Source: Blastomussa wellsi (lineage: Eukaryota > Cnidaria > Anthozoa > Scleractinia > Plerogyridae). Taken from it: DNA of 64,000 nt. Made by a program: the position numbers and the translations under genes. Where the stretch lies: assembly GCA_947652115.1 (NCBI GenBank), contig OX393562.1, positions 13,436,573 through 13,500,572 on the forward strand, read 5' to 3'. The notes under the pieces are model-generated. The model saw nothing but the letters and a program-made list of their open reading frames with translations. It made no database searches and was not told the DNA's origin. Below are positions 21,331 to 32,465 of this stretch, piece by piece. The first letter of the stretch is position 1; every line of letters starts with the position of its first letter.

Positions 21331-21640
21331 ATGAGTAGGGGGCTGGGTTGCACAAAATGTCGGTGCAGGGGTTGCAGAAAATCTGCAGGGGGTTGCATAA
21401 AATGTGTAGGGGGCTACACAAAATGTGCAGGGGTTGCACAAAATGTGAAGGGGTTGCACAAAATGTACAGGGGGTTGCACAAAATGTGCAGGGGGTTGCA
21501 CAAAATGTGCAGGGCTTGCAGAAAATATGCAGGGGGCTGCACAAAATGTGCAGGGGGCTGCACAAAATGTGTAGGGGACTGCACAAAATGTGCAGGGGGT
21601 TGCCCAAAATGTGCAGAGCACTGCACTAAATCTGCATAGA
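21331..21640 (+). repeat. 21-bp minisatellite (TGCAGGGGGTTGCACAAAAT-type)
   Basis: About 14 copies of a G-rich 21-bp unit. Because 21 is a multiple of three, the array keeps long open frames on both strands, giving artificial Cys-rich peptides. I do not consider these genes. The G-runs on one strand could form G-quadruplexes. Confidence 0.9.
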
Positions 21641-21716
21641 TATGAAATAAGTAGCTTCAAGCAAATCCGAACAATGTTAATGATACTGTATAGCACAACA
21701 CATCCCTCTTTAACAG

Positions 21717-21960
21717 ACCCAGTGGAATCTTAATTTATCGTCACTGGGTTTTCGGGATAAAAGTCACCGGGTTGGCTAATTTCCCACTGGGTCTCCTCGT
21801 TTTCTGCTTTATTTTGCTTAATTATTTCTGGGTCACACCGGACAGTCACTGGGTAAAATCAAAATATTCACTGGGTACTGGGGAGACTAAATTTCTGCTG
21901 GGTAGGGGGAAATAATCCACTGGGTAGGGTTTCAGTGGGTCTGTTTCAGTGGGTCTGACG
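21717..21960 (+). repeat. degenerate CACTGGGT motif cluster
   Basis: The word ACTGGGT or a one-base variant recurs about ten times at irregular 15-35-bp spacing. No fixed period is seen, so it is either a decayed minisatellite or a cluster of short sites. Confidence 0.55.
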
Positions 21961-22195
21961 GGTGTCACAACGTTTATCACTTGTTCTGTTAGCGTGTGGG
22001 GAATGGTACCCTCTTTGTTTTCCAACCTTTTCAAGGAGTGAGAAAATTATATCACACCATTGTTGATACTATCGCAAACCATTCACTCATAATGGAAGTA
22101 AAAGGTGTCACGAGTTGTACGCTTGTTGGAAACGTCTTGAACATGATCAAGACTGCCAAGGTTTATCCAAGAGTAAATTGAGCACCGAAGCCACA

Positions 22196-22695
22196 GACTT
22201 AACCTCAAATGGAATGGAAATGGGGGAAGCGTTTCGGTTCAAGACACCCTCCAGAATTATTTTGGTTGTCGGCCCCTCTGGCTGCGGGAAGACATGTTTT
22301 ACCGAATCATTGTAACTGGATCACTTAGAAGAGTTGTTTGCTACATCCCCCAGAGACCATTCATTACTGCTATGGTGCTTGACAAGATGGTTTCCAGGAG
22401 ATCAAAAATCAAGGGATACGTTTTCATGCAGGGATTTCTTCAAATTCGCAATCGCAAAAGTGGCTTCCGAACGGCGGATTACTCGTGTTAGACGATCTCA
22501 TGGGAGAAGGAAGCAACGATAAAGAGTTACTAGATTTGTTCACCAAACTCTGTACTTGTGCCGAGATATGTTCCCACCAGGTAAATATGCCAAAAGTATT
22601 TCCAGGAACGCACATTACATTGTGGCGTTCACGAATCCAAGGGACCAACTAGCCATTAAGAATTTACTGCTTCAAGCATTTCCTACTGGTCAGAC
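22196..22695 (+). pseudogene. P-loop NTPase, frameshifted relic
   Basis: GPSGCGKT at 22271-22294 is a perfect Walker A motif, preceded by a hydrophobic strand (IILVV). About 200 bp downstream LLVLDDL (22478-22498) is a Walker B-type strand ending in two Asp. A third block (22565-22650) carries DMFPPGKYAK and AFTNPRDQL, a sensor-like region. The blocks are in different frames with stops between them, so the gene is broken. In my memory this family occurs in many copies in cnidarian genomes. It recalls the packaging-type ATPases of Polinton/adintovirus-like elements, but that link is inference. It continues into the open frame at 22699. Confidence 0.6.
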
Positions 22696-22698
22696 ATA

Positions 22699-23148
22699 AT
22701 GGTAGTCTATCAAAAAGTGACCGAGCGACCGTTCGGATACATGGCCTTGGATTTACATCCTGCCAGCGACGACAGGAAACGTGTGTTTAGCCACCTCTTG
22801 ACGCACGAAGGTACCCACGTTGGTATCGAAGAATCAGAGAAATTTTTAAAGTATATCAACCAACGCTTCAATTCACCCAGTTCATTTGAAGCACGCTGTC
22901 TTGGTAGAAGGTTGACGAGACCATGGGTGATCGTTCACCAGATATTTTTGACACAGAGGAAGAAGGCTATGATCCATGGCTATGATCCATGGCTTCCGTT
23001 ACGTAGGAAAGTGAGGGAGGACATGGAAGAAAAATACATTGATGAAGTCAAACGGTTTCTTGATATGGGTAAAACCCAAGATTACGCCGAGAATGCTGCT
23101 TTCATTGTCCTATTACCTTTAATTAGAAGGAAGCTACGAAGGAGCTAG
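22699..23148 (+). pseudogene. C-terminal part of P-loop ATPase fused by reading frame to a helical downstream protein
   Basis: A 149-aa open frame. Residues 6-35 (VTERPFGYMALDLHPASDD) look like the C-terminal end of the ATPase encoded just upstream. From about residue 90 (DPWLPLRRKVREDMEEKY) to the end, charged amphipathic helices with KRFLDMGKTQDYAENAAF suggest a different, all-helical protein. Coding sequence of the same type continues in another frame to about 23330 (KVMSTLRRFIDENNMDFEEA), so a frameshift near 23145 splits it. A 12-bp direct repeat (GCTATGATCCAT) at 22971-22994 has duplicated four codons. Function is unknown. Confidence 0.5.
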
Positions 23149-23401
23149 TTACAGCGTCTATTATGGACCCACCGTATCAAACGCGACGCACTACACCGTA
23201 AAGTCATGAGCACTCTTCGACGATTTATTGACGAAAACAACATGGATTTCGAAGAAGCCGCTGCTTCAGCAGTAGAAAAACGGAAATTCCTTTTAAACAG
23301 AAAAATGACAACAAAGGTACTCCTGTAAGTGGCTGAAAACTCCATGTGATTTGTCTACATGACTGTTATAAGAGAGTGTGATTGTAGGGATTTTTCTCAT
23401 T

Positions 23402-23860
23402 ATTTACAAGACAGCACTCAAGATGAATTGCTCCAATCAATTACCAGAGGGTGATAGAAAGCTCGCTTGTAAGAGGGCCTACCATAAAAGATATTACGCA
23501 GAAAACAAGGAGCGAATCCTGGCTCGACAAAAACGATGGCGTACAGAGAACGCGGAGATGATCAAAGCCCGTCTTAAAACAAAGCGTGAAGAAATCAACA
23601 GGCCAAGAGAGCATGTTGCCAAAAGAACCGGGAACGCATCAGGAGTTATCAGAGAAAATACTGTTCAAACAACAGGGAAAGGATCAACGAATATTGGCGA
23701 CGCTATTATGCGAAGAATAAGGAACGGATCAATCAAAGGCTTCGTGGAAGACTAGGACAGACTGTCGCGCAGGACCAAATACATGTGGACACGCGTCCGG
23801 AAGACGACAGAGGATCACGGGACTTAGAAGTGAACCGAGATGTTACTGTAACGGATTGAA
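23402..23860 (+). pseudogene. Lys/Arg-rich YYAENKERI-repeat protein, frameshifted
   Basis: A basic ORF starts at Met23402 (MNCSNQLPEGDRKLACKRAY). It contains HKRYYAENKERILARQKRW and later, in another frame, a second YYAKNKERINQR unit at about 23700-23735. A frameshift between them ends the listed frame at 23755, while the other frame runs on to a stop near 23860. The repeated Tyr-Tyr-Ala-x-Asn-Lys-Glu-Arg-Ile unit suggests a basic coiled-coil or nucleic-acid-binding protein. It follows the ATPase module in the same orientation and could belong to the same mobile unit. Confidence 0.45.
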
Positions 23861-23869
23861 ATAAGACCG

Positions 23870-24560
23870 TTGAAGAAAAGAGACGATTAAATGGTTAATG
23901 GAGAAATTGTGTACTTGATCGAAAGTATTAAATCTCAATTAAATGTCTTTTCTATATAAATCTTAAACGTAAGTCAAAATGTTCACCGGCTACCATATTG
24001 AAGCACACAACACGTATATAAACATCAATAGTCCGAGAGTCCAGGAATCTGACTGGAAATCCTATTTCCCCCATTGGCTTAGAGATACGAAAGGGCTATG
24101 GGAAAGAGAATCAACTTAGCTCCAGTTTGCCAGTTCCAGGCTCTCAGATAGCGGGCACACAAAGAGAAGATACGCGAGTGGCAAAGCGAAGAGGTGAGGT
24201 GAAGACTCGTCTTGGTGTGCATGGGGCAGTGGAAGAGCCAACTGCCCAAATATGTGAGCATTAAACCAATATTCGAACACCCAAAAATTGCATTGAAAAA
24301 CAAGCGTTCGCAATTTGCACGCTCACTAAAACTTTTGCTATTTAAGACTAGTTCGGCGACTATAACTTGTACGTACACTGAAGGTTGTCGTCGCGGCATG
24401 TACACAAACAGCCCGTAATGAAAAATGCGGCGAAGCAATCAACCATTTCATCTGAACACCAACTTGATACAGACACTCAATTTTGTTTTTTTGGTTTTCT
24501 TCCAACAGCCCCCTCGACCCAAATGTTTAAAAAGCGAAGCCTGTTAACGATTTACCATCA
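23870..24560. other. non-coding stretch
   Basis: No gene recognised. CCAGTTCCAGGCTCTCAGATAG near 24125-24146 resembles part of the micro-MITE at 24567-24618. Confidence 0.45.
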
Positions 24561-24566
24561 CTACGG

Positions 24567-24618
24567 TAGACTGTTCCAGGCTCGCGTGCTGCACTATCTG
24601 AGAGCCTGGAACAGGCTA
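24567..24618. mobile_element. 52-bp micro-MITE with 9-bp TSD
   Basis: TAGACTGTTCCAGGCTC at the left and its near-exact reverse complement at the right end leave about 18 bases between them. TCACTACGG is repeated directly outside both ends (24558-24566 and 24619-24627). The TAG...CTA termini and 9-bp duplication match the elements at 30598-30674 and 62743-63739. Confidence 0.85.
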
Positions 24619-24659
24619 TCACTACGGCAAAAAAACTGTTTTTAAGACGTAATTTTTGG

Positions 24660-24980
24660 GTGGCCCAATGGTTAATGTGCTGGTAGTAGGTAAAGTCTAC
24701 ATACAAGCCAAGTGGCCAATCAGGCCAGAGCTTTCTGGTTTCCTTGGCATGAAGTGACAGAGTATTTCTGTGGATGCTAGTCTCTTGCAGGGTTAGAGGG
24801 TTAGCCCCCAGCCTTATTCCGCCGGTACCCATTTATACACCTGGGTGGAGAGAGTCAATGGGTATCGACAAACTTATGCTGGGGGTAACCCTGAGATGGA
24901 CTAGCATCCAGTAGAAACATTCCTAGCCGCTTAATGCTACAGCAAACTGGGATAAGCTCAGGCAGCATGGGCTGCTTGGC
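24660..24980. mobile_element. head-to-head pair of SINE fragments
   Basis: 24688-24855 reads as the SINE in reverse (GGTAAAGTCTACATACAAGCC, GGCCAATCAGGCC, GTACCCATTTATACACCTGGGTGGAGAG). 24830-24980 reads forward (GGGTATCGAC, CTGGGGGTAACCCTGAGATGGACTAGCATCC, TCCTAGCCGCTTAATGCTACA). The two parts form a foldback of one family, from an inversion or from insertion of one copy into another. Confidence 0.75.
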
Positions 24981-25030
24981 ACAAGGATCAACTTTGGGAA
25001 TATGAAGTATGAAACCAACTTTTAAAAACA

Positions 25031-25253
25031 TTGGTAATTTGGTTTTATCAACTGGGTTGATAATGTCAATTGGCCACCGTAAAGAGATTCAAGTGCTGAC
25101 GTTTCGAGCGTTAGCCCTTCGTCGGAGCGAATCAAGGAATTGTGCGTCGTGTGTCTTTATATACAGAAAGATGGAGCTTCGCCTGAAATCTGTGGAATAA
25201 GGAATACTAGTGCAAGAGATTAGTGGTCGCAGCGATAAACAACAAATGAATAG

Positions 25254-25294
<41 letters not shown>

Positions 25295-25295
25295 T
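25031..25295 (-). mobile_element. Penelope-like element terminal-repeat fragment
   Basis: Shares TTTTATCAACTGGGTTGAT, TGGCCACCGTAAAGAGATTCAAG, TTTCGAGCGTTAGCCCTTCGTCGGAGCG and GAATAGAGGGGGTAAGTTTCT with 20170-20428, in the same orientation but circularly permuted order. The permutation is what tandem pseudo-LTR copies of Penelope-like elements produce. Confidence 0.6.
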
Positions 25296-25497
25296 TGGAC
25301 ACATTGTTTTACCTTGTTATTGAGAGCTTTCATCGTCAGCATCAGTCCTCATTGTGCCATCGGACACGTAAGACCTTACTGAGAGCTTTGCTGTTAGACA
25401 TTTCAGTTGTTTGCACTCCTGTTTGGGTATGGTTAAAGCCAATCAGATTCGAGAATTTTCTTGTAGAAATGATTAAGAACAAAATAGCTCAATTTGC

Positions 25498-25670
25498 TTG
25501 AGTAATTCGCCATTTTCGTATTTCCCATAATACACCTTGTTTGCCCCCCAAAATTTTGTCATACCTTTGCTTCACATTTCTCCTGCGTATTAAAGTCGTC
25601 CCAAGAGAAAGTGAAGACAACGGGGCAAACAAGGTGCATTATGGGAATTGCGAAAATAGCAAATACTCAA
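25498..25670. mobile_element. 173-bp MITE with ~45-bp inverted arms
   Basis: TTGAGTAATTCGCCATTTTCG...CCCATAATACACCTTGTTTGCCCC on the left pairs with GGGGCAAACAAGGTGCATTATGGGAATTGCGAAAATAGCAAATACTCAA on the right, with few mismatches. No coding frame; TSD not certain. It sits just downstream of the zinc-finger pseudogene's C-terminal end. Confidence 0.8.
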
Positions 25671-25689
25671 TTTCATACGATCATCGAAG

Positions 25690-27060
<1,371 letters not shown>

Positions 27061-27544
27061 TTCTTAACTTCTCAACTTTGCTGGGCAGTTAAAACACTTC
27101 CAACCCTGTATGCATAGACTTCGTATGGTTTTTTTCCAAAAGCATAGCTTTTATGTGTTCTAGATTCTGTTATCTCTCAAGGTTTTCTCTCATGCCACCA
27201 TAGCTGTAAATTTAATATAGTAAAGGATCCAAAGTATTAAGGAAGCGAGCGTGGCCTAGTGATGAGGGCGCGGTAAATTTTGCAAAATTGCATAATATTT
27301 TGCAATAGTAATGACAGGAGCCACAAAAGAAGGGGTGGGAGCCGAGTATAAAATATACAGATAACAGGTTCAGACCTCCCCCCCGCTCCTCCCCCACACC
27401 CCTATAAGAAATAGACGTCACAAATCTACGACACAAAACTTAAATCACTTAAGTGGTACACTTACGGAGTAAACATGCATGCATGGCTGCACTTACAATT
27501 TCGTATGCATGCACATAAGTTCTGTTAATGAACAGAAATAGGCC

Positions 27545-27689
27545 TTTTGCAACAAATTGTCACATGGTACAAAATCCTCCATGTTGGAGGGCAAGCTTAT
27601 TATTATTCCTGCCCTGGGACAGCCAAAAAAGCAACTTTATCCAGTCCAGCACGACTTTTCTTTGTTTTGGATGTGCAGGAATAATAATA

Positions 27690-27722
<33 letters not shown>

Positions 27723-27742
27723 TGTGACCGTTTGCTGCAAAA
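27545..27742. mobile_element. 198-bp MITE with ~66-bp inverted arms
   Basis: TTTTGCAACAAATTGTCACATGGTAC... pairs with ...GTACCATGTGACCGTTTGCTGCAAAA across about 66 bp per arm, including the inner word AATAATAATAAGCTTGCCCTCCA. The spacer is about 65 bp. It is non-coding; no clear TSD. Confidence 0.9.
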
Positions 27743-27856
27743 CTGGCACATTGCAGGTGTTGCATGAAACGTTTTATGTATGAAAAATAGCACGTATGTT
27801 TACTAGACCTAAATAGGCCCCATATCTAAAGGTTTTTTGTACTATGCAACACCCAT

Positions 27857-28685
27857 CAGGGCTGAAAATAACGGCCGGTCAACGGACAATGTCCGGCCTG
27901 ATTGGGGTTTTGACCGGTCAAACTTTCGCATTGCCGGTCATGTTGACCGGTCACATTCGACCATATGGAGGAAATAACGTTTCTGTGTTGTTATTTGCCA
28001 TCAGAATGCAGCTCACTCGCTGTTTTGTTAAACTGAAAAGAAAATAAATTTGTGGGGAAAATGACTTAAGTTTCGCGAACCGCAAGACTCAAGTTAAAAA
28101 GTTGTTCATTTTTTTCCATCACAAAATAGTTCCAAAGCTCAGAAAAAAGTAACAGGTACAATTACAATTTTCACCTCTTTTCAAGTTTATTCGTGTTTTG
28201 TGTTGTATTTTCATTGTTATACGGCGGTTTGTCTGGAACTTGAAAGGAAAAATGAAAATATTCGAATTAAAAACAGATCAGAAAGGTAATGGAAAAGAGT
28301 AAATATTTCACTAAAAATTGCAACTGCACATGTCATGAGAATTGCAACCTAAATTGACACGGACTATAACAAAAGTAATTAATTAATTCACGGCGTGAAA
28401 GTTTTAATCAAACAAAGTTTATTTCAAGTTCATTTCATTTGTCCACCTTTAATAATAAATTTTAGGTTTAACATTCATTCGTTCATTCCATCGGCAAAAA
28501 AAGGGAGTCTGAATTGCTGTTCGACAGCAATGTTGTTTTAGTAAGGGACCTAACTTAAGACTGCTAGGGGAAAATTGCAGGGCACAATTTTTATTTGTCC
28601 GGCCAGATATGAGATGTGACCGAGCTAAAACGTACTTGGCCCGTCATTGTGACTGGAGACTCTACGGAAATTATTTTCAGTCCTG
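27857..28685. mobile_element. 829-bp hAT-like non-autonomous element, 5-bp TSD
   Basis: The termini are CAGGGCTGAAAATAA and TTATTTTCAGTCCTG. The direct repeat CCCAT lies outside both ends (27852-27856 and 28686-28690). Subterminal runs of GGCCGGTCA / TGACCGGTCA-type words recur at both ends. The same right end occurs at 41930-42048. There is no transposase frame. CAGGG ends and a 5-bp TSD resemble the MITE at 5647. Confidence 0.85.
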
Positions 28686-28799
28686 CCCATTAAGTGTATG
28701 ACCGTGTACCAAAATGGATTTGTAAGTGATGGGCATTGCAAGATGGAAGTCATGTTGACAGCCTAATCATTTAACCACATTTTTATTTATCTTTTACTT

Positions 28800-29270
28800 T
28801 TATTTTGGTCACACATTTTATACATGAGCGTCTGGCTTGGATCGCATGTCAAGGGCAACCTCATCCCACGTGTTAAACTAAATATATTGTATTGTATTGT
28901 CATCTTTATAGTATTGGAGTTTTTGAGCAACTTGGCCCAGGTGCTTCTTGCTAGATTTTATACTTTCACTGCTGAATGTAAATGTAAATGCTGTTTGTAC
29001 TGGTCAAATTATGCACTTAGTAATACCAGGCTAGTTTTCAGTAACGTCACTAATATGAAACAAATATTACAAATAGATATTAATAACGGTTTTAAAATTC
29101 CAACTAGTGGAAGGAAGACTGACAAGTTGGCTATTAAAAGCATGACCAAGGAGTTGAAGTTAGGGTCTACCATGAAACAACTCCAGTTAGGGGTTAGAGC
29201 AAGACCTCCGGATTTCAAAACTGGCACCCTAACCACTCGGCCACGCTGCCGCCCTAGAGCGAAAATGTGT
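28800..29270 (-). mobile_element. tRNA-Ser/Leu-like SINE, reverse orientation
   Basis: On the minus strand near 29270-29205 the head reads GGCAGCGTGGCCGAGTGGTTAGGGTGCC then TTGAAATCCGGAGGTC, a type-II tRNA (Ser/Leu) A-box and anticodon-arm pattern. The downstream body ends near 28880 in short TACAAT repeats, a typical SINE 3' end. The open frame on the plus strand across it is incidental. Confidence 0.6.
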
Positions 29271-29848
29271 CTTGTTTACAGTTTAGATTAAAGCTAAGCT
29301 TTTCACCATGCACCTAATTTTATTTATGGAAACAAGAGGTGCAAAAATCACTATTTAAATAAACGTCTTGAATGACAACATTGCATGTTCTGCATGTCAT
29401 AGTACACAGAAAAATAACTGTTACTTTGTTTGTGAAAACAGTACATTCGGGGGGGGGGGGGCCAAAGTAGGTAAGATATATACAATATCTGTGAGGCACA
29501 TTTTCAACAAGATCAAATGCACCCAGGAAAGTGTTAATGTCTACAATTAACAATTATTCATCAAAGGCGAAATGAACATTAACCTGAGTATCAGGCGTTC
29601 CTAAGGGGAGGGGGGAAGGTGGAGGGGAAAATGTGAAGAAAGGCATGAGACAAATCTTTTCACTGGCTCGTGTTGAACATCCAAATTCTGGACGTTGCAA
29701 TGATTGGATAATAGACAATGTGACTTGACGTCGCACCACCATATTCTTGCTTTCGCTTTCACCGTCATCCCCTATTTAGAAAAGCCTGACACTCAGGCTA
29801 AGTGAACATCAGCGAATAGTCCCCACACAAAGCTAATTCAGTGAAACT

Positions 29849-30015
29849 CATAGACCCCTTGCATAAATGGTACCGACATTTGAAAAACAATACTTGTACA
29901 CCCCAAGCCTCACATTCATGTGAAAAATCCTTTGTCTAGAAACATAAGTACGAGGCTAAAGATGTACAAAGTATTGTTATTCAAATTTAGGTGCCATTTA
30001 TGCAAAGGGTCTATG
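29849..30015. mobile_element. 167-bp MITE, CATAGACCC termini
   Basis: CATAGACCCCTTGCATAAATGG and CCATTTATGCAAAGGGTCTATG form the ends. Pairing continues imperfectly for about 55 bp per arm (ACAATACTTGTACA with TGTACAAAGTATTGT). If the element proper starts at GACCC, it is flanked by TA on both sides, which would suit a mariner-type insertion, but CA/TG outside are also complementary, so the end is ambiguous. Confidence 0.8.
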
Positions 30016-30597
30016 TAAAAGAGACTTCCGTTTTTATCTGAACACCCTCCCCTCTACGAAAAGTGGATTTTTGGAAAAGAGGGTTCAGTTTTTTTCAAAG
30101 CCAACAAAATTTGGAACTTTTTGGACCCTTTGTTGCTGACAGAAAATAAACCTATCAGATTTCATTTGTCAAAGGGCACCAGCAAAAACTTTAGGGTTCG
30201 GATTCCTACAATCCTTGGGAGGTGGGGGTGCAGAAATCACGCTTCCTGTCTTCTCTCCTCCCACTTCCCGGGTTCCTATCCCCCTGTTCCCATTCCCCTG
30301 TTGCCATCCTCCTGTTCCCCTCCACTATCTTCAACAGGAGGATTCAGGTGGCGTAGGTGAATCAACTTTGATTTCTTATACTTTTGACACAAATATTGGT
30401 CCTGTGGTGGGGCATTCGATAAAACTGTTTTGAAAATGTCAAATCTATGTACTGCCTACTCCATTACTTGACTGCATTAAAAATTATACAATCATATATA
30501 TATCAATATGGGTTCTTTATTAAATAAAAGCTTTCGCTGGCAATTTTAAAGATACACAAGCGATTTTGAATATGTATTTTTTACTGTGATCTTGTGG

Positions 30598-30674
30598 TAG
30601 CCTGTGAATACAGCCGTCGTCTTCGCTCCCGACCCGAAGGGCGTTTCCAAGACGACGGCTTTACACGCAGGCTA
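30598..30674. mobile_element. 77-bp micro-MITE, TAGCCTG termini, 9-bp TSD
   Basis: TAGCCTGTGAATACAGCCGTCGTCTT pairs with AAGACGACGGCTTTACACGCAGGCTA. ATCTTGTGG is repeated exactly outside both ends (30589-30597 and 30675-30683). Only about 25 bases lie between the arms. Confidence 0.92.
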
Positions 30675-30768
30675 ATCTTGTGGTGGTTCGCCTTGTGTGG
30701 GGACTATGCTCTTTTGCGTACCTCCAATGGCTTTTTACTTTTCTTTTGTATTTTACTATTGACATGAA

Positions 30769-31021
30769 ATGGGCCATTGCATTTAATATCCGCAATCCCC
30801 CAATTGAGGGCCTTTGCTGTCTACCCCCTCAGAAATAGCTCTTGAAGACCCCCTCAGGAAAGATCAAAGTGATGATGCAATTCCCCCTTCAGCAAAACGA
30901 GGAGATCAAAGCCGCCGACATAGCTGCCCCCTCAGAAATAACCTTTACGAACCCCCCTCCCCCTAGGATTTCCTTGACCCTCAATAGGGGGGGGTGCGGA
31001 TAAAAAATGTAATGGGCCAAT
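30769..31021. mobile_element. ~250-bp MITE, GGGCCATTGCATTT termini
   Basis: The left GGCCATTGCATTTAATATCCGCAATCCCCCAATTGAGGG pairs with the right CCCTCAATAGGGGGGGG-TGCGGATAAAAAATGTAATGGGCC. The interior has internal repeats (CCCCCTCAGAAATA). Boundaries and TSD are approximate. Confidence 0.7.
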
Positions 31022-31404
31022 GTACGTGTTCAACAGGTCGGACGATCGTACGAATCAGTGACTTTTACAGTGGAATTGGATTTCACTCTGAGTTTTACAA
31101 TGAAATCTGTACTTGAAGTTTAAAACTTTCTCAAAATACACAATTTTTAACAAATGGCAGTTTAAAGTGTGAGATAAATGACTTACCTTTCCCCAAATCC
31201 AAAGAGTCACTTACACATAGGCTCGATTTCCGCCACTCTCTCGGTTCCGGTCTTCGTTCTTGTGTTCGGTTCCCGAACAGCGGCTGGTAATCGAGCCCAA
31301 CTTGCACATCGAGACGAAGCCGCGAGAGGGAGACTTGGTAACCGTGTCTGAATCTCACGTGGCAGCGCGTGGTAGGTACGAACTTGATAAAGTACGGTCA
31401 AAGT
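31022..31404. other. non-coding stretch
   Basis: No gene or repeat ends recognised. CGTACGAT-type AT-rich sequence is followed by unique DNA before the CR1-like tail. Confidence 0.4.
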
Positions 31405-31411
31405 AAGTCAA

Positions 31412-31445
31412 ACATAACATAACATAACATAACATAACATAACAT
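31412..31445 (-). repeat. TTATG pentanucleotide tail
   Basis: About seven copies of the 5-mer directly after the CR1-like 3' UTR, acting as the retrotransposon's 3' terminus. Confidence 0.85.
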
Positions 31446-31594
31446 TTTATTCAGGAGGCTTTAACACAAATACAAAAACATCCTGAATAGGGAAATCGTG
31501 AGGTTAACCCTATACAAAAACAATTTCCCTAACTAAAAACTTGCAAAAATATTTTAAAATTTCTAGAATTTGATAAAATTCAATGGCTACTGAT

Positions 31595-32158
31595 TCAATA
31601 AATATTCAAGTAAATTTTAAGTCTATTCTTAAAAACAGATAATGATTCGACATGTACAACATATCCTGGCAAGTCATTCCATTTGCTTACAATGCGAGTA
31701 AAGAAAGAATATTTGTAGCAATTACAAACCGCTCTTCTCAAGTAAAGTTTATAGTCGTGGTTAGCTCTTGTACGAGTACTTTTGGCAAACTCAAAGAAAT
31801 CTGGGAATGAGAGGTGATCAATGCCAAAAACTATCTTATAACATTGAACCAGAGATAGGAATTCTCTTCGCTTCTCTAGTGTTTGCCATTTCAGTAAGCT
31901 ACAACGATGTTCATAACTCATTTCGCCTCGTTTCTGCCTTAAAGCAAGTCGCGAAGCTCTTCTTTGAACCTTTTCCAGCGCCGCAATATCCTTAATCAAG
32001 TACGGGCTCCAAACAGGAGCCGCGTACTCAAGTATAGGCCGGACCAGTGACTTGTAGAGCTGGGAAAACACATCCCGGTTGTTTGTTCCAATGGACCGCT
32101 TTATGATACCCAATACGGGTCTTTCCAGTATTTGAGCTGGCGTTCTCGCTGGTTTCAT
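31595..32158 (-). CDS. CR1-like reverse transcriptase, C-terminal fragment
   Basis: A 187-aa intact frame. YKSLVRPILEYAAPVWSPY followed by LEKVQRRASRLAL is the thumb-domain signature seen after the polymerase core in CR1/L2/Rex-type retrotransposons. The end (RIVSKWNDLPGYVVHVESL-VFKNRLKIYL) is the usual C-terminus. The catalytic YADD segment and the endonuclease are missing. The frame is uninterrupted, so the insertion is fairly recent, but the fragment cannot be catalytically active by itself. Confidence 0.88.
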   Translation of the reverse strand: MKPARTPAQILERPVLGIIKRSIGTNNRDVFSQLYKSLVRPILEYAAPVWSPYLIKDIAALEKVQRRASRLALRQKRGEMSYEHRCSLLKWQTLEKRREFLSLVQCYKIVFGIDHLSFPDFFEFAKSTRTRANHDYKLYLRRAVCNCYKYSFFTRIVSKWNDLPGYVVHVESLSVFKNRLKIYLNIY

Positions 32159-32465
32159 TTAGAGCTACTATACCGTGCTGACGAGTTCTAACGAGAACGA
32201 AACAGCTGTCCGCGGTTGCAACCCTGCTTTATCGGTTTCTGTCGTATTATATTGTCTCGCAAAATTAACTTTTTTACATAGTATGGAGAATGTTCTCAAC
32301 AAGAGAACCAACGTTACATCAGAACAATGGCTACTGGTACTTACTTTGAAACACGAGTCGGAATGACGGGAAAATATGTCTTGTTAGTGGTTTATTAAAT
32401 ACTGGAGAGGGACTGGCTCTGGTCAAAAACAAAAAATAACTCTTGTCCTATTAAATACGTTTGTG

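Larger units (their letters stand above)
31405..32160 (-). mobile_element. CR1-like non-LTR retrotransposon, 5'-truncated 3' fragment
   Basis: Holds the reverse-transcriptase C-terminal frame (31595-32158), a short 3' UTR and a terminal pentanucleotide tail, (TTATG)n on the minus strand at 31412-31445. The abrupt start at about 32160 and the microsatellite tail are typical of target-primed, 5'-truncated copies. Confidence 0.85.

Noticed and set aside
21157..21696. Long Cys/Phe-rich open frames on both strands
   Set aside because: They follow from the 21-bp minisatellite, whose unit length is a multiple of three; no start context, domain or non-repeat coding sequence.
28824..29291. 155-aa plus-strand protein
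   Set aside because: Antisense to a tRNA-like SINE; the C-terminal Arg/Pro-rich part is the reverse of the tRNA-like head.
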